Positions 54,969-63,797 of a DNA stretch of 64,000 bases are shown here, one piece after another. The stretch's first letter is position 1, and each line of letters starts with the position of its first letter. A program made the position numbers and the translations under genes. The notes under the pieces are model-generated. The model did not search any database. It was not told the DNA's origin and saw only the letters and a program-made list of their open reading frames with translations. The stretch comes from Streptomyces sp. NBC_00620 (GTDB taxonomy: Bacteria > Actinomycetota > Actinomycetes > Streptomycetales > Streptomycetaceae), in NCBI RefSeq assembly GCF_026341825.1, contig NZ_JAPENY010000001.1, positions 3,286,001 through 3,350,000 of the forward strand. Direction: 5' to 3'.

Positions 54969-56786
54969 CTACTCCACCGTTACCGACTTGGCGAGGTTCC
55001 TCGGCTTGTCGATGTCGCGGCCCAGTACCAATGCTGCGTGGTAGGCGAGGAGTTGGAGGGGGATGCCCATGAGGATCGGGTCGAGCTCGTCCTCGTTCTT
55101 CGGGACGACGATCGTCTGGTCGGCCTTCTCCAGTTCCCGGTGCGCCACCGCGAGGATCTTGCCGCTGCGGGCCTTGATCTCTTCCAGGGCGGCACGGTTC
55201 TTCTCGAAGAGGTCGTCGTCGGGGACGATCGCGACCGTCGGCAGGGAGGGCTCGATCAGCGCCAGCGGGCCGTGCTTCAGCTCCGAGGCCGGGTAGGCCT
55301 CGGCGTGGATGTACGTGATCTCCTTGAGCTTCAGCGAGGCCTCACGGGCCACCGGGTAGCCGCGCACCCGGCCGATGAAGAGCATCGAGTGGGCCTGGGC
55401 GTACTCGGCGGCCAGCTTCTTGATCTCGTCCTCCCGCTCCAGGATCTCGGAGATCTGGCCGGGCAGCTTGCGCAGGCCCTCGATGATCCGCTTGCCGTCG
55501 CGCACCGACAGGTCGCGGGTGCGGCCCAGGTGCAGCGCGAGCAGCGCGAAGGCGACCGTGGTGTTCGTGAAGCACTTGGTGGAGACGACGCAGACCTCGG
55601 GGCCCGCGTGCACGTACATGCCGCCGTCGGCCTCGCGGGCGATGGCGCTGCCCACCACGTTGACCACGCCGAGGACCCGCGCGCCCTTGCGCTTCAGCTC
55701 CTGGACGGCGGCGAGGACGTCGTACGTCTCACCGGACTGGGAGACCGCGACGTACAGCGTGTCGGGGTCGACCACGGCGTTGCGGTAGCGGAACTCGGAG
55801 GCCGGCTCGGCGTCCGCGGGGATGCGGGCCAGCTCCTCGATCATCTGGGCGCCGATCATGCCCGCGTGGTAGGAGGTGCCGCAGCCGAGGATCTTCACGC
55901 GGCGGATCTGGCGGGCCTCGCGGGCGTCCAGGTTCAGGCCGCCGAGGTGCACGGTGGAGAAGCGGTCGTCGATGCGGCCGCGCAGCACGCGGTCCACGGC
56001 GTCGGCCTGCTCGTGGATCTCCTTGTGCATGTACGTGTCGTGGCCGCCCATGTCGTACGAGGCGGCCTCCCACTCGACGGTGGTGGGCTCGGACGTCGTA
56101 CGGGTGCCCTCGGTGGTGTACGTACGGAAGTCGTCGGCCTTGAGGGTGGCCATCTCGCCGTCGTCCAGGGTCACTATCTGACGCGTGTGGGTGACCAGGG
56201 CGGCGATGTCCGAGGCGACGAACATCTCCTTCTCGCCGATGCCGAGGACGACCGGGGAGCCGTTGCGGGCCACCACGATGCGCTCGGGGAAGTCGGCGTG
56301 CAGGACCGCGATGCCGTACGTGCCCTCGATCACGCGCAGCGCGTCGCGGACCTTGTCCTCCAGCTTCTCCTGCTGGGAGCGGGCGATGAGGTGGGTGAGG
56401 ACCTCGGTGTCGGTCTCGGAGAGGAACTCGACGCCGTCGGCTTCGAGCTTCTTCCGCAGGTCGGAGGCGTTGTCGATGATGCCGTTGTGGACGACGGCGA
56501 CCTTGCCGTCGGCCGACATGTGCGGGTGGGCGTTCACGTCGGAGGGGGCGCCGTGGGTGGCCCAGCGGGTGTGGGCGATACCGGTGGTGCCGGCGAAGCG
56601 CTTGGGGACCTTGGCCTCCAGGTCGCGGACCCGGCCCTTGGCCTTGACCATCTTCAGGCCGGAGGACTTGGGGGTCGTCACGACGATGCCCGCCGAGTCG
56701 TAGCCCCGGTACTCCAGTCGCTGCAGGCCCTCAAGGAGGAGGGGGGCGACGTCACGCCTGCCGATGTATCCGACGATTCCGCACAT
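54969..56786 (-). CDS. glmS: Glutamine-fructose-6-phosphate aminotransferase
   Basis: This 605-residue enzyme makes glucosamine-6-phosphate, the first step to UDP-GlcNAc for cell wall synthesis. The N-terminal glutaminase starts with the catalytic Cys (MCGIVGYIGRRDVAP), with HTRWATHG and GIAVLHADFPERIVVARNGS. Two SIS sugar-isomerase domains follow (GCGTSYHAGMIG, VAVSQSGETYDVLAAV), and the C-terminus DKPRNLAKSVTVE is conserved. The gene is full length. It is transcribed away from the small conserved gene at 56814, with 27 bp between. Confidence 0.96.
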   Translation of the reverse strand: MCGIVGYIGRRDVAPLLLEGLQRLEYRGYDSAGIVVTTPKSSGLKMVKAKGRVRDLEAKVPKRFAGTTGIAHTRWATHGAPSDVNAHPHMSADGKVAVVHNGIIDNASDLRKKLEADGVEFLSETDTEVLTHLIARSQQEKLEDKVRDALRVIEGTYGIAVLHADFPERIVVARNGSPVVLGIGEKEMFVASDIAALVTHTRQIVTLDDGEMATLKADDFRTYTTEGTRTTSEPTTVEWEAASYDMGGHDTYMHKEIHEQADAVDRVLRGRIDDRFSTVHLGGLNLDAREARQIRRVKILGCGTSYHAGMIGAQMIEELARIPADAEPASEFRYRNAVVDPDTLYVAVSQSGETYDVLAAVQELKRKGARVLGVVNVVGSAIAREADGGMYVHAGPEVCVVSTKCFTNTTVAFALLALHLGRTRDLSVRDGKRIIEGLRKLPGQISEILEREDEIKKLAAEYAQAHSMLFIGRVRGYPVAREASLKLKEITYIHAEAYPASELKHGPLALIEPSLPTVAIVPDDDLFEKNRAALEEIKARSGKILAVAHRELEKADQTIVVPKNEDELDPILMGIPLQLLAYHAALVLGRDIDKPRNLAKSVTVE

Positions 56787-56813
56787 AAATGACGTTTCCT
56801 AGCCGTAGATGAT

Positions 56814-57071
56814 CTAGCCGTAGACGATGCGGCGCAGCTGCCTGAGCGTGAGCTCCGGCGGCGCGACCGCGCGGTATTTCAGGTCCGCCTCGATCCGTTC
56901 GAAGATCGACGCGTTCACCAGGCCCTGTGCCTGGAGCTCGCGGTGGCGGCGACGGACGTACTCCTCGGTCGTCTCGTCGAAGTAGGCGAGCACGTCCTGG
57001 ACCACACGCAGCGCCTCGCCCCGGTTGAGGGGCGAGGAGCGCGTCAGATGATCAACAAGTTCGTCGTGCAC
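56814..57071 (-). CDS. Conserved small actinobacterial protein
   Basis: This 85-residue protein starts MHDELVDHLTRSSPLNRGEA. It is helical (RVVQDVLAYFDETTEEYVRR, RHRELQAQGLVNASIFERIE) and ends LTLRQLRRIVYG. It is found upstream of glmS in Streptomyces and is probably co-transcribed with it. The function is unknown. Confidence 0.8.
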   Translation of the reverse strand: MHDELVDHLTRSSPLNRGEALRVVQDVLAYFDETTEEYVRRRHRELQAQGLVNASIFERIEADLKYRAVAPPELTLRQLRRIVYG

Positions 57072-57112
57072 CCGTTGATCCTGAGGTAAAGCGCTGGCAA
57101 TCGCAAGAATCC

Positions 57113-57128
57113 TGCCCGATATCGGGCA
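57113..57128. promoter_or_regulatory. Perfect 16-bp palindrome in a divergent promoter
   Basis: TGCCCGATATCGGGCA is perfectly symmetric and lies between the small gene upstream of glmS (start 57071) and the phosphatase start (57221), a good place for a regulator site. Confidence 0.6.
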
Positions 57129-57220
57129 AGAGGCTGTTGAAACTCTTATGGGACCCTGTTCGGGGCCTGTTCATGCTGTGTCCTGCGTATCGATGGATGC
57201 CAGGAGCACCTTTTTCAGCC

Positions 57221-58798
57221 ATGGACACTCCTCGCATGGGCGTACCGGAGAAGCTCGCCGGACGCATGAGCATGGCCGAGCAGCACGAATACCTCCGCAC
57301 CAAGTTCTCGCGGCGCACGATGATCAGAGGCGGCGCCGTGACCCTGGGCGCCGTCGCGGGCGGCGCCTTCGTGCCGGGCGCGGTCGCACAGGCCGCTGTA
57401 CCGACCCAGAAGACCGGCACCGAGAAGGTCGACGGCGCGCTCGTCGCCCCCTTCGGCCGCCACCTCGCCTACGGCACCGACCCGAAGACCGAGATGACGG
57501 TCTCCTGGCAGGTCCCGGCCGCCGTCAGCAAGCCGTACATCCGCATCGGCGCCCACCCCTGGGACCTCTCCCGCAAGATCGGGGCCGAGGTGCGCAGCCT
57601 CTACACCCCGGCCGGCGTCGGAGCGAGCGCCGACCACACGCAGTACTACGTGCACGCGCAGCTCACCCACCTGCGCCCCGGCCAGACGTACTACTACGGC
57701 GTCGGCCACGACGGCTTCGACCCGGCGTCCGCACACCTCGCGGGCACCCTCGGCACCTTCACCACCGCGCCCGCCAAGTCCGAGCCGTTCACCTTCACGG
57801 CCTTCGGCGACCAGGGCGTCAGCTACCACGGTCTTGCCAACGACGCCCTGATCCTGGGCCAGAACCCGGCCTTCCACCTGCACGCGGGCGACATCTGCTA
57901 CGCCGACCCGACCGGCGCGGGCCAGACCGCCGACACCGGCTTCGACTCGCGCACCTGGGACCAGTTCCTCGCGCAGACCGAGACGGTCGCCAAGCAGGTG
58001 CCGTGGATGGTGGCGTACGGCAACCACGACATGGAGGCCTGGTACTCGCCCAACGGCTACGGCGGCGAGGAGGCCCGCTGGCAGCTCCCGGACAACGGGC
58101 CCGACAAGAAGAACCTCCCCGGCGTCTACTCCTTCACGCACGGCAACACGGCGATCATCTCGCTGGACGCCAACGACATCTCCTGGGAGATCCCGGCCAA
58201 CCTCGGCATCTCCGGCGGCACCCAGACCAAGTGGCTGGAGGCCCAGCTCAAGAAGTACCGGGCCGCCCACGGCATCGACTTCATCGTGGTCTTCTTCCAC
58301 CACTGCGCCTACTGCACCTCGACCGCGCACGCCTCCGAGGGCGGCGTACGGCAGGAGTGGGTGCCGCTCTTCGAGAAGTACACCGTCGACCTGGTGATCA
58401 ACGGCCACAACCACGTCTACGAGCGCACCGACGTCATCAAGGGCAACAAGGTCGCCAAGGAACTGCCGATCGGTGCCACCGCCTACCCGGAGACCGACGG
58501 CATCGTCTACGTCACGGCGGGCGCGGCCGGCCGCAGCCTGTACGCGTTCAGCGCCGACGAGTCCTACGAGGGCCACGTCAAGGACAACGAGTCCGTGGCT
58601 TCCTTCGTAGTCCAGAAGGGCAACGTCCACGAGGCCGAGACGGTCGCGTGGTCCCGCGTGCGCTACCTCAACTACTCGTTCCTGCGCGTGGATGTGAAGC
58701 CGGCAGCGAAGGGCCACCTGGCCACGCTGAAGGTACGGGGCATCGCGGAGACGGGCGAAGAGGTAGACGCGTTCACGGTGGCACGCCGGGTTCGCTGA
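57221..58798 (+). CDS. Secreted (Tat) purple-acid-type metallophosphoesterase
   Basis: This 525-residue protein has an N-terminal Tat signal (SRRTMIRGGAV with Arg31/Arg32, then a hydrophobic core and AQAA). A fibronectin-like purple acid phosphatase N-domain is next, then the metallophosphoesterase core: FGDQGVSYHG, HLHAGDICYAD, AYGNHDMEAW, VFFHHCAYC, INGHNHVYER. These give a complete two-metal site. It is predicted to be exported folded and to release phosphate from organic esters. The ATG at 57221 is used because the Tat motif follows; longer frames are not convincing. Confidence 0.9.
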   Translation: MDTPRMGVPEKLAGRMSMAEQHEYLRTKFSRRTMIRGGAVTLGAVAGGAFVPGAVAQAAVPTQKTGTEKVDGALVAPFGRHLAYGTDPKTEMTVSWQVPAAVSKPYIRIGAHPWDLSRKIGAEVRSLYTPAGVGASADHTQYYVHAQLTHLRPGQTYYYGVGHDGFDPASAHLAGTLGTFTTAPAKSEPFTFTAFGDQGVSYHGLANDALILGQNPAFHLHAGDICYADPTGAGQTADTGFDSRTWDQFLAQTETVAKQVPWMVAYGNHDMEAWYSPNGYGGEEARWQLPDNGPDKKNLPGVYSFTHGNTAIISLDANDISWEIPANLGISGGTQTKWLEAQLKKYRAAHGIDFIVVFFHHCAYCTSTAHASEGGVRQEWVPLFEKYTVDLVINGHNHVYERTDVIKGNKVAKELPIGATAYPETDGIVYVTAGAAGRSLYAFSADESYEGHVKDNESVASFVVQKGNVHEAETVAWSRVRYLNYSFLRVDVKPAAKGHLATLKVRGIAETGEEVDAFTVARRVR

Positions 58799-58836
58799 GC
58801 GCCCCTTTAGGGGCGCGGGGAACTGCGCGACCAGCC
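58799..58836. repeat. Dispersed Streptomyces intergenic repeat, copy 2
   Basis: The block reads as a 7-bp hairpin GCGCCCC-ttta-GGGGCGC followed by GGGGAACTGCGCGACCAGCC. This is a familiar short repeat between Streptomyces genes; it may act as a transcription end here. Confidence 0.7.
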
Positions 58837-58865
58837 ACACACGGCCCGCAGACGGCAGGCGGTCC

Positions 58866-59726
58866 TCACATCCTCTTGAGGACCGCCTGTTTCGCGAGAG
58901 CGAACTCATCGTCCGTCAGGACACCGGACTTGTGCAGCTCCCCGAGCTCCCGCAGCCTGCGCAACAGGGCGTCATGGTCGGCCTCGGTGACGGGGGCCGG
59001 CTCCTTCACCGGCTCCGGGGAAGAACCCGCAGGGTGAGGCAACCGCACCTGCACCGCCGCCGCCACCAGCGCCATCAGCGGATCCTTCTTGAACCCCCAC
59101 AGCTCAACGGAGTTGGGGTCGTACTTGGGCGGAGCCTTCGTCCCCGCACCGCGCACGGTGAACCGCAGGCACCCGTTCTCCAGGCCGGCCGACGGATGCC
59201 ACTCGACGCCGGTGATGTCTCCCAGGGCCAGTGAACGAACCCCGGCGGCAGCCTTCGCGTCCTCGGTCTTCCAGTTCCACTCCAGCCGTACGTGTTCGCC
59301 GTCGAAGCTCGCGGTGCCGTCCCCGGCGGAGACGGACAGCGGCAGGGCGGGGCCGGGCAGCAGATACCCGTCGACGGGGCCGGACGGCACCTCGTCCAGG
59401 AGCAGCGCGTTGCGGACCTCGTCCACGAGGTACTCGGCGACGCCGTAGCGGTCGGACTCGACGGTGAGCTGGTAGGGGTCGTTCGGCTCCGCGAGCTTGC
59501 CGCCGGTCGCCTGGAGCAGCGGGTCGGCGCCGTCGCGCAGTCTGAGCCTCAGCCGCCCGCTCTTCCTGCCCTGTTCGAAGGAGATCCCCGCCAACGCGCC
59601 GAGCGGGACGGTCAGTTCACCCAAGGTCTTGCGGAGCAGGCTGACGTTCTTGTCGCGCCCGGGTGTCAGGCGCAGGGCGTCACCGTCGAAGATCCAGGTG
59701 CCGTCCTTCTGGATGATTTCCGCCAT
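58866..59726 (-). CDS. DUF4429 protein with C-terminal SHOCT motif
   Basis: This 286-residue protein has two DUF4429-type beta domains, about 5-110 (WIFDGDALRLTPGRDKNVSL) and 130-225 (TASFDGEHVRLEWNWKTEDA). A short SHOCT helix pair is at the C-terminus (LLRRLRELGELHKSGVLTDD, EFALAKQAVLKRM). Such proteins are common and cytoplasmic in Streptomyces, with oligomer-forming SHOCT ends. The function is unknown. Confidence 0.85.
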   Translation of the reverse strand: MAEIIQKDGTWIFDGDALRLTPGRDKNVSLLRKTLGELTVPLGALAGISFEQGRKSGRLRLRLRDGADPLLQATGGKLAEPNDPYQLTVESDRYGVAEYLVDEVRNALLLDEVPSGPVDGYLLPGPALPLSVSAGDGTASFDGEHVRLEWNWKTEDAKAAAGVRSLALGDITGVEWHPSAGLENGCLRFTVRGAGTKAPPKYDPNSVELWGFKKDPLMALVAAAVQVRLPHPAGSSPEPVKEPAPVTEADHDALLRRLRELGELHKSGVLTDDEFALAKQAVLKRM

Positions 59727-59788
59727 GAGGGGGATTGTTTCACCGGCTGTACGGGAGAGTGGTCTATACCCATTCGAAGGGAGCGCAT

Positions 59789-61375
59789 GTGAGACAGCAC
59801 AGAACGCCCCGTCTGCTCAGCACGCTGCTGCTCGTGGCGGCCGCCTCCATCTCCGTCGTCGGCGCGGCACCCCCCGCGGCCGACCGGGCTGTCACCCCGC
59901 TCGGCCAGGTGATTCCGGCGCCCGCCTCGGTCGAAGCGGGCGGATCCGCGTACCGGATCACCGGCGACACCCGCATCCGTGTCGACGGCTCGCGCGAGGC
60001 CCGCAAGGTCGGCGAGTACCTCGCGGACGTCCTGCGGCCCTCCACCGGCTACCGCCTGCCGGTCACGTCCTCGCACGGTGGCGGCATCCAACTCCGTATC
60101 GGCGCGAAGGACTTGGGCGCCGAGGGCTACCGCCTCGACAGCGGCAGGTCCGGCATCACCATCACCGCCGCCAAGCCGGCCGGCCTCTTCCACGGCGTGC
60201 AGACCCTGCGCCAGCTGCTCCCGGCCGCCGTCGAGAAGGACTCCGTGCAGCCCGGCCCCTGGCTCGTCGCGGGCGGCACCATCGAGGACAGCCCGCGCTA
60301 CGGCTACCGGGGCGCGATGCTCGACGTCTCCCGGCACTTCTTCACCGTCGATCAAGTCAAGCGCTACATCGACGAGTTGGCGCTCTACAAGGTCAACAAG
60401 CTGCACCTGCACCTCAGCGACGACCAGGGCTGGCGCATCGCGATCGACTCCTGGCCGCGGCTCACCACGTACGGCGGCTCCACGCAGGTCGGCGGCGGGC
60501 AGGGCGGCTACTACACGAAGGCCCAGTACAAGGACATCGTCCAGTACGCGGCCTCGCGCTATCTGGAGGTCGTCCCCGAGATCGACATGCCGGGGCACAC
60601 GAACGCCGCGCTCGCCTCGTACGCGGAGCTGAACTGCGACGGAGTCGCGCCGCCGCTGTACACCGGCACGGACGTCGGCTTCAGCTCGCTGTGCGTGTCG
60701 AAGGACATCACGTACGACTTCGTGGACGACGTGATCCGCGAGCTGGCCGCGATCACCCCGGGCAAGTACCTGCACATCGGCGGGGACGAGGCCCACTCCA
60801 CGACGCACGCCGACTATGTGGCCTTCATGGACCGGGTGCAGCCGGTCGTCGCCAAGTACGGCAAGACAGTGGTTGGTTGGCACCAGCTGACCGGGGCGAC
60901 TCCCGCGAAGGGCGCACTGGCCCAGTACTGGGGGCTCGACGACACCAGCGCGGCGGAGAAGGAGCAGGTGGCGAAGGCCGCGCAGAACGGGACGGGTCTC
61001 GTGCTGTCGCCCGCCGACCGGGTCTACCTGGACATGAAGTACACCGCGGACACCCCGCTGGGGCAGGACTGGGCGGGCCTTGTGGAGGTGCAGCGGTCCT
61101 ACGACTGGGATCCGGGCAACTACCTTCCCGGAGCCCCTGGCTCGGCGATCAAGGGCGTCGAGGCGCCGCTGTGGACCGAGACGATCGTGACCTCGGCGAA
61201 CATCGACTACATGGTGTTCCCGCGGCTGCCCGGGGTGGCCGAGCTCGGCTGGTCGCCCGTGTCCACGCACGACTGGGACGCGTACAAGGTGCGGCTCGCG
61301 GCACAGGGGCCGCGGTGGGACGCGCTGGGGATCGGCTACTACAAGTCGCCCCAAGTTCCCTGGCCAACTGCGTAG
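59789..61375 (+). CDS. Secreted GH20 beta-N-acetylhexosaminidase
   Basis: This 528-residue protein starts at GTG 59789 with GAAGGGAGC upstream. It has a Sec signal (LLSTLLLVAAASISVVGAAP), a GH20 N-domain (GYRLPVTSSHGGGIQLRIGA) and the TIM barrel. Barrel motifs include LDVSRHFFTVDQVKRYIDEL, HLHLSDDQGWRI, EIDMPGHTNAAL, and the catalytic Asp-Glu pair in HIGGDEAHS (about 333-334). It releases GlcNAc from chitin oligomers or wall fragments. It lies convergent to the desferrioxamine operon with a shared terminator. Confidence 0.93.
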   Translation: MRQHRTPRLLSTLLLVAAASISVVGAAPPAADRAVTPLGQVIPAPASVEAGGSAYRITGDTRIRVDGSREARKVGEYLADVLRPSTGYRLPVTSSHGGGIQLRIGAKDLGAEGYRLDSGRSGITITAAKPAGLFHGVQTLRQLLPAAVEKDSVQPGPWLVAGGTIEDSPRYGYRGAMLDVSRHFFTVDQVKRYIDELALYKVNKLHLHLSDDQGWRIAIDSWPRLTTYGGSTQVGGGQGGYYTKAQYKDIVQYAASRYLEVVPEIDMPGHTNAALASYAELNCDGVAPPLYTGTDVGFSSLCVSKDITYDFVDDVIRELAAITPGKYLHIGGDEAHSTTHADYVAFMDRVQPVVAKYGKTVVGWHQLTGATPAKGALAQYWGLDDTSAAEKEQVAKAAQNGTGLVLSPADRVYLDMKYTADTPLGQDWAGLVEVQRSYDWDPGNYLPGAPGSAIKGVEAPLWTETIVTSANIDYMVFPRLPGVAELGWSPVSTHDWDAYKVRLAAQGPRWDALGIGYYKSPQVPWPTA

Positions 61376-61389
61376 TTACGGATACAGAG

Positions 61390-61423
61390 GTGGGGCTCAG
61401 GAGGACCGTCTCCTGAGCCCCAC
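61390..61423. terminator. Shared terminator of hexosaminidase and des operon
   Basis: A 14-bp perfect stem, GTGGGGCTCAGGAG with CTCCTGAGCCCCAC, has a 6-base loop. It lies between the convergent genes ending at 61375 and 61432. Confidence 0.85.
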
Positions 61424-61431
61424 CCCCGGTT

Positions 61432-63204
61432 TCAGAGACCCGCGATCGGGTTCTTCAGGTTGCCGACGAGCTGGAGGGCTCCGGACGGGTCGGCGAGGTC
61501 CACCATCTGCTTGTTGTTGCGCAGCTGCAGGCGGTTGAGGCAGGACAGTGCGAACTCCGGCGCGAACATGTCGTACTGCCGGAACTTGTCGGCGAGTTCG
61601 GGCGTCGCATCCTGGTACGAGCGGACGGACTCGGCGACCGTCCGCCAGAACAGGTCCTCGTCGAGGATGCCCTCGGCGTCGAGGTCGGAGGCGAGGAAGC
61701 GGAAGAAGCAGTCGAAGACGTCCGTGAAGATCGACAGGAGCTTCTTCTCCTCGGGGACCTCGACCCGGATCCGCTCGACGGCCGGCGGCAGCACCGCCTG
61801 CGGGTCCAGGACCGCGATCTCCTCGGCGATGTCCTTGTAGATCGCGCGCTGCACGACGCCGTCCTTCAGGACCAGGATGACGTTCTCGCCGTGCGGCATG
61901 TACACCAGGTCGTAGGCGTAGAAGCTGTGCAGCAGCGGGGTGAAGTAGGCGCGCAGATAGCGGCGCAGCCACTCCACGGGGTTCAGCCCCGACCGCTCGA
62001 TCAGCGCGCCCGCGAAGGACCTGCCCTCGTGGTCGACGTGGGCGAGCGAGGCCATCGTCGCCAGGGTCTCGCCCTCCTGGAGCGCGGGCACCGGGCTCTC
62101 CCGCCACAGGGCGGCGAGCATTTTGCGGTACGGGGAGTAGCGGTCCGTGGCGGCCTCGTACTCCAGGTGGCGGTAGCCCACGGCGGCGCGCTCGCGGATG
62201 ACCGACAGACCGGTCGACTTCAACACCGGGTCGTTCTCGACGAGTTGGGCCAGCCAGTCGTTGATCGCCGGGGTCGCCTCCATGTACGCGGCCGAAAGTC
62301 CGCGCATGAAGCCCATGTTGAGGACCGAGAGCGCCGTTTTCACGTAGTGCTTCTCGGGGTGGGACTTGTTGAAGAACGTCCGGATCGACTGCTGCGCCAG
62401 GTACTCGTCGTCGCCCTCGCCGAGGCAGACGAGACGCTGCTGGGCGACCTCGGCCGCGAAGGTCACCGAGAGCTTGTTCCACCACTGCCAGGGGTGGACG
62501 GGGATGAGGAGGTAGTCGTCGGCGTCGAGGCCCTGATCCGTGAGGATCCTGGCGAACCGCTCGACGGTCTCCGCGCCCAACTCCTCGCGCAGGAAGGACT
62601 CGTACTCGATGCCCACACCCGCGGTGAACGCCGCGCGTGAGCGGTGCGCGGCCAGCCACACCAGCCGGACCGGGCTCGCGGTCTCGGGGGCGTACGACAG
62701 ATAGTCGTGGACCCCGAAGCCGAGTCGCCCGTTGTTGGCGACGAAGCAGGGGTGGCCCTCGGTCATGCCGGTCTCGATGTCCTGGAAGCCGCTTTTCACG
62801 AGCTCGGCGACCGGGATCTGCGGCTTGGTGAGTTTGAAGCAGGTGCCCGAGAGGGTGGAGGAGATCTCCTCCAGGTAGACGGGCAGGACCTCGTCGCTCA
62901 GGCCCAGCGTCTTCTGCAGCTCGATGAAGAAGTCCAGGGCGGCGAGCGGGAGTTCGGATCCGTCGCGGTGGCGGCTGATCGACTCGGCGTCGACCTGCCA
63001 GTGGTCGAGTGCGCGGAGGCGGGCGGTGAAGCGGTAGCGGGTCAGCCCGTCGTCGCTGCGGACGGTGTACTGGTCCTTGCCCTGCGCCTCCGGGGTGATC
63101 AGCCGCTCGTGGGCGAACTCGGCGAGCGCCTTGCGGACGAGCAGGCGGTTGGCGCGGTCCCAGCGCTCCGGGGAGAGGTGGGCCACGGCGTCGGACAGGG
63201 TCAT
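61432..63204 (-). CDS. desD: Desferrioxamine synthetase DesD (IucA/IucC family)
   Basis: This 590-residue NIS synthetase joins and cyclises N-hydroxy-N-succinylcadaverine units to desferrioxamine with ATP. Family motifs are ISSTLSGTCFKLTKPQIPVA, the substrate-site HPWQWWNKLSVTFAAEVAQQ, TALSVLNMGFMRGLSAAYME, and the C-terminal YDLVYMPHGENVILVLKDGV. Length and motifs match DesD. It is the last gene of the des operon and overlaps desC by four bases (ATGA). In Streptomyces the operon is repressed by DmdR1 with iron at a box before desA, which is outside the window. Confidence 0.96.
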   Translation of the reverse strand: MTLSDAVAHLSPERWDRANRLLVRKALAEFAHERLITPEAQGKDQYTVRSDDGLTRYRFTARLRALDHWQVDAESISRHRDGSELPLAALDFFIELQKTLGLSDEVLPVYLEEISSTLSGTCFKLTKPQIPVAELVKSGFQDIETGMTEGHPCFVANNGRLGFGVHDYLSYAPETASPVRLVWLAAHRSRAAFTAGVGIEYESFLREELGAETVERFARILTDQGLDADDYLLIPVHPWQWWNKLSVTFAAEVAQQRLVCLGEGDDEYLAQQSIRTFFNKSHPEKHYVKTALSVLNMGFMRGLSAAYMEATPAINDWLAQLVENDPVLKSTGLSVIRERAAVGYRHLEYEAATDRYSPYRKMLAALWRESPVPALQEGETLATMASLAHVDHEGRSFAGALIERSGLNPVEWLRRYLRAYFTPLLHSFYAYDLVYMPHGENVILVLKDGVVQRAIYKDIAEEIAVLDPQAVLPPAVERIRVEVPEEKKLLSIFTDVFDCFFRFLASDLDAEGILDEDLFWRTVAESVRSYQDATPELADKFRQYDMFAPEFALSCLNRLQLRNNKQMVDLADPSGALQLVGNLKNPIAGL

Positions 63205-63797
63205 ATCGCCACACTCCGTGCTTCTCGTATCGCGGCGTCGAACTGTTCACGGGTGCAGAAGCTGAGCAGCGCGCGCTTCTCGGGCTTCTCGATCTCGCGC
63301 TCGGGGACGAATCCGACCACTTCGTTGAGCGCGTGCACCGCCTTGTTGGTCACATCGGGTTCGACCACGACCCGCCGGGTGGCCGGGTCGGCGAACAGCT
63401 CCGCCATCACGGCGGTGATCACGGCCCGGGTGAAGCCGTGCACGGGGGTGTCCGTCGGCGCGACCAGGAAGTGCATGCCTACGTCGCCGGGCTCGGGCTC
63501 GTACAGGCCGACCAGCTCGATGTAGCGGGGGTCGTACTTCTCCATCAGGAACGCGGGTTCGCCGTCGCGCAGCCCGAGGTACGCGTGGTGGTGCTCGGCG
63601 GCCGCGATGGCCATGTACTCCCGCTCCACCTCCTGCAGTTTCGCGTTCTGCATCATCCAGAAGGCGGCCTTGGGGTGGGTCACCCAACTGTGCAGCAGCT
63701 CGGCGTCCTTGAGGGGGTCGAGGGCGCGGATGGTGAGCGTGCCGATGTCGGTGGCGGTCGTGCCGCTCATACGGTTCATACGGTTCATACGGTTCAT
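63201..63797 (-). CDS. desC: Acyltransferase DesC
   Basis: This 198-residue GNAT-type acyltransferase adds succinyl or acetyl from acyl-CoA to N-hydroxycadaverine. Motifs are [60 protein letters not shown] and a C-terminal [20 protein letters not shown]. The start region has four in-frame ATGs at 63797, 63788, 63779 and 63770, made by three copies of a 9-bp unit ([10 protein letters not shown]). The first overlaps the desB stop; the last gives the usual MSGT-type start. Confidence 0.94.
   Translation of the reverse strand: MNRMNRMNRMSGTTATDIGTLTIRALDPLKDAELLHSWVTHPKAAFWMMQNAKLQEVEREYMAIAAAEHHHAYLGLRDGEPAFLMEKYDPRYIELVGLYEPEPGDVGMHFLVAPTDTPVHGFTRAVITAVMAELFADPATRRVVVEPDVTNKAVHALNEVVGFVPEREIEKPEKRALLSFCTREQFDAAIREARSVAI
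63771..63797 (-). repeat. Three 9-bp tandem repeats at the desC start
   Basis: The minus strand reads ATGAACCGT three times in a row, in frame, each copy adding Met-Asn-Arg, before ATGAGCGGC. Slippage would change the copy number without shifting the frame. Confidence 0.9.

Noticed and set aside
54954..56792. 612-codon plus-strand open frame
   Set aside because: It is an exact shadow of glmS on the other strand; glmS has full family motifs.
59666..61354. 562-codon minus-strand open frame
   Set aside because: It is antisense to the GH20 hexosaminidase and lacks recognisable domains.
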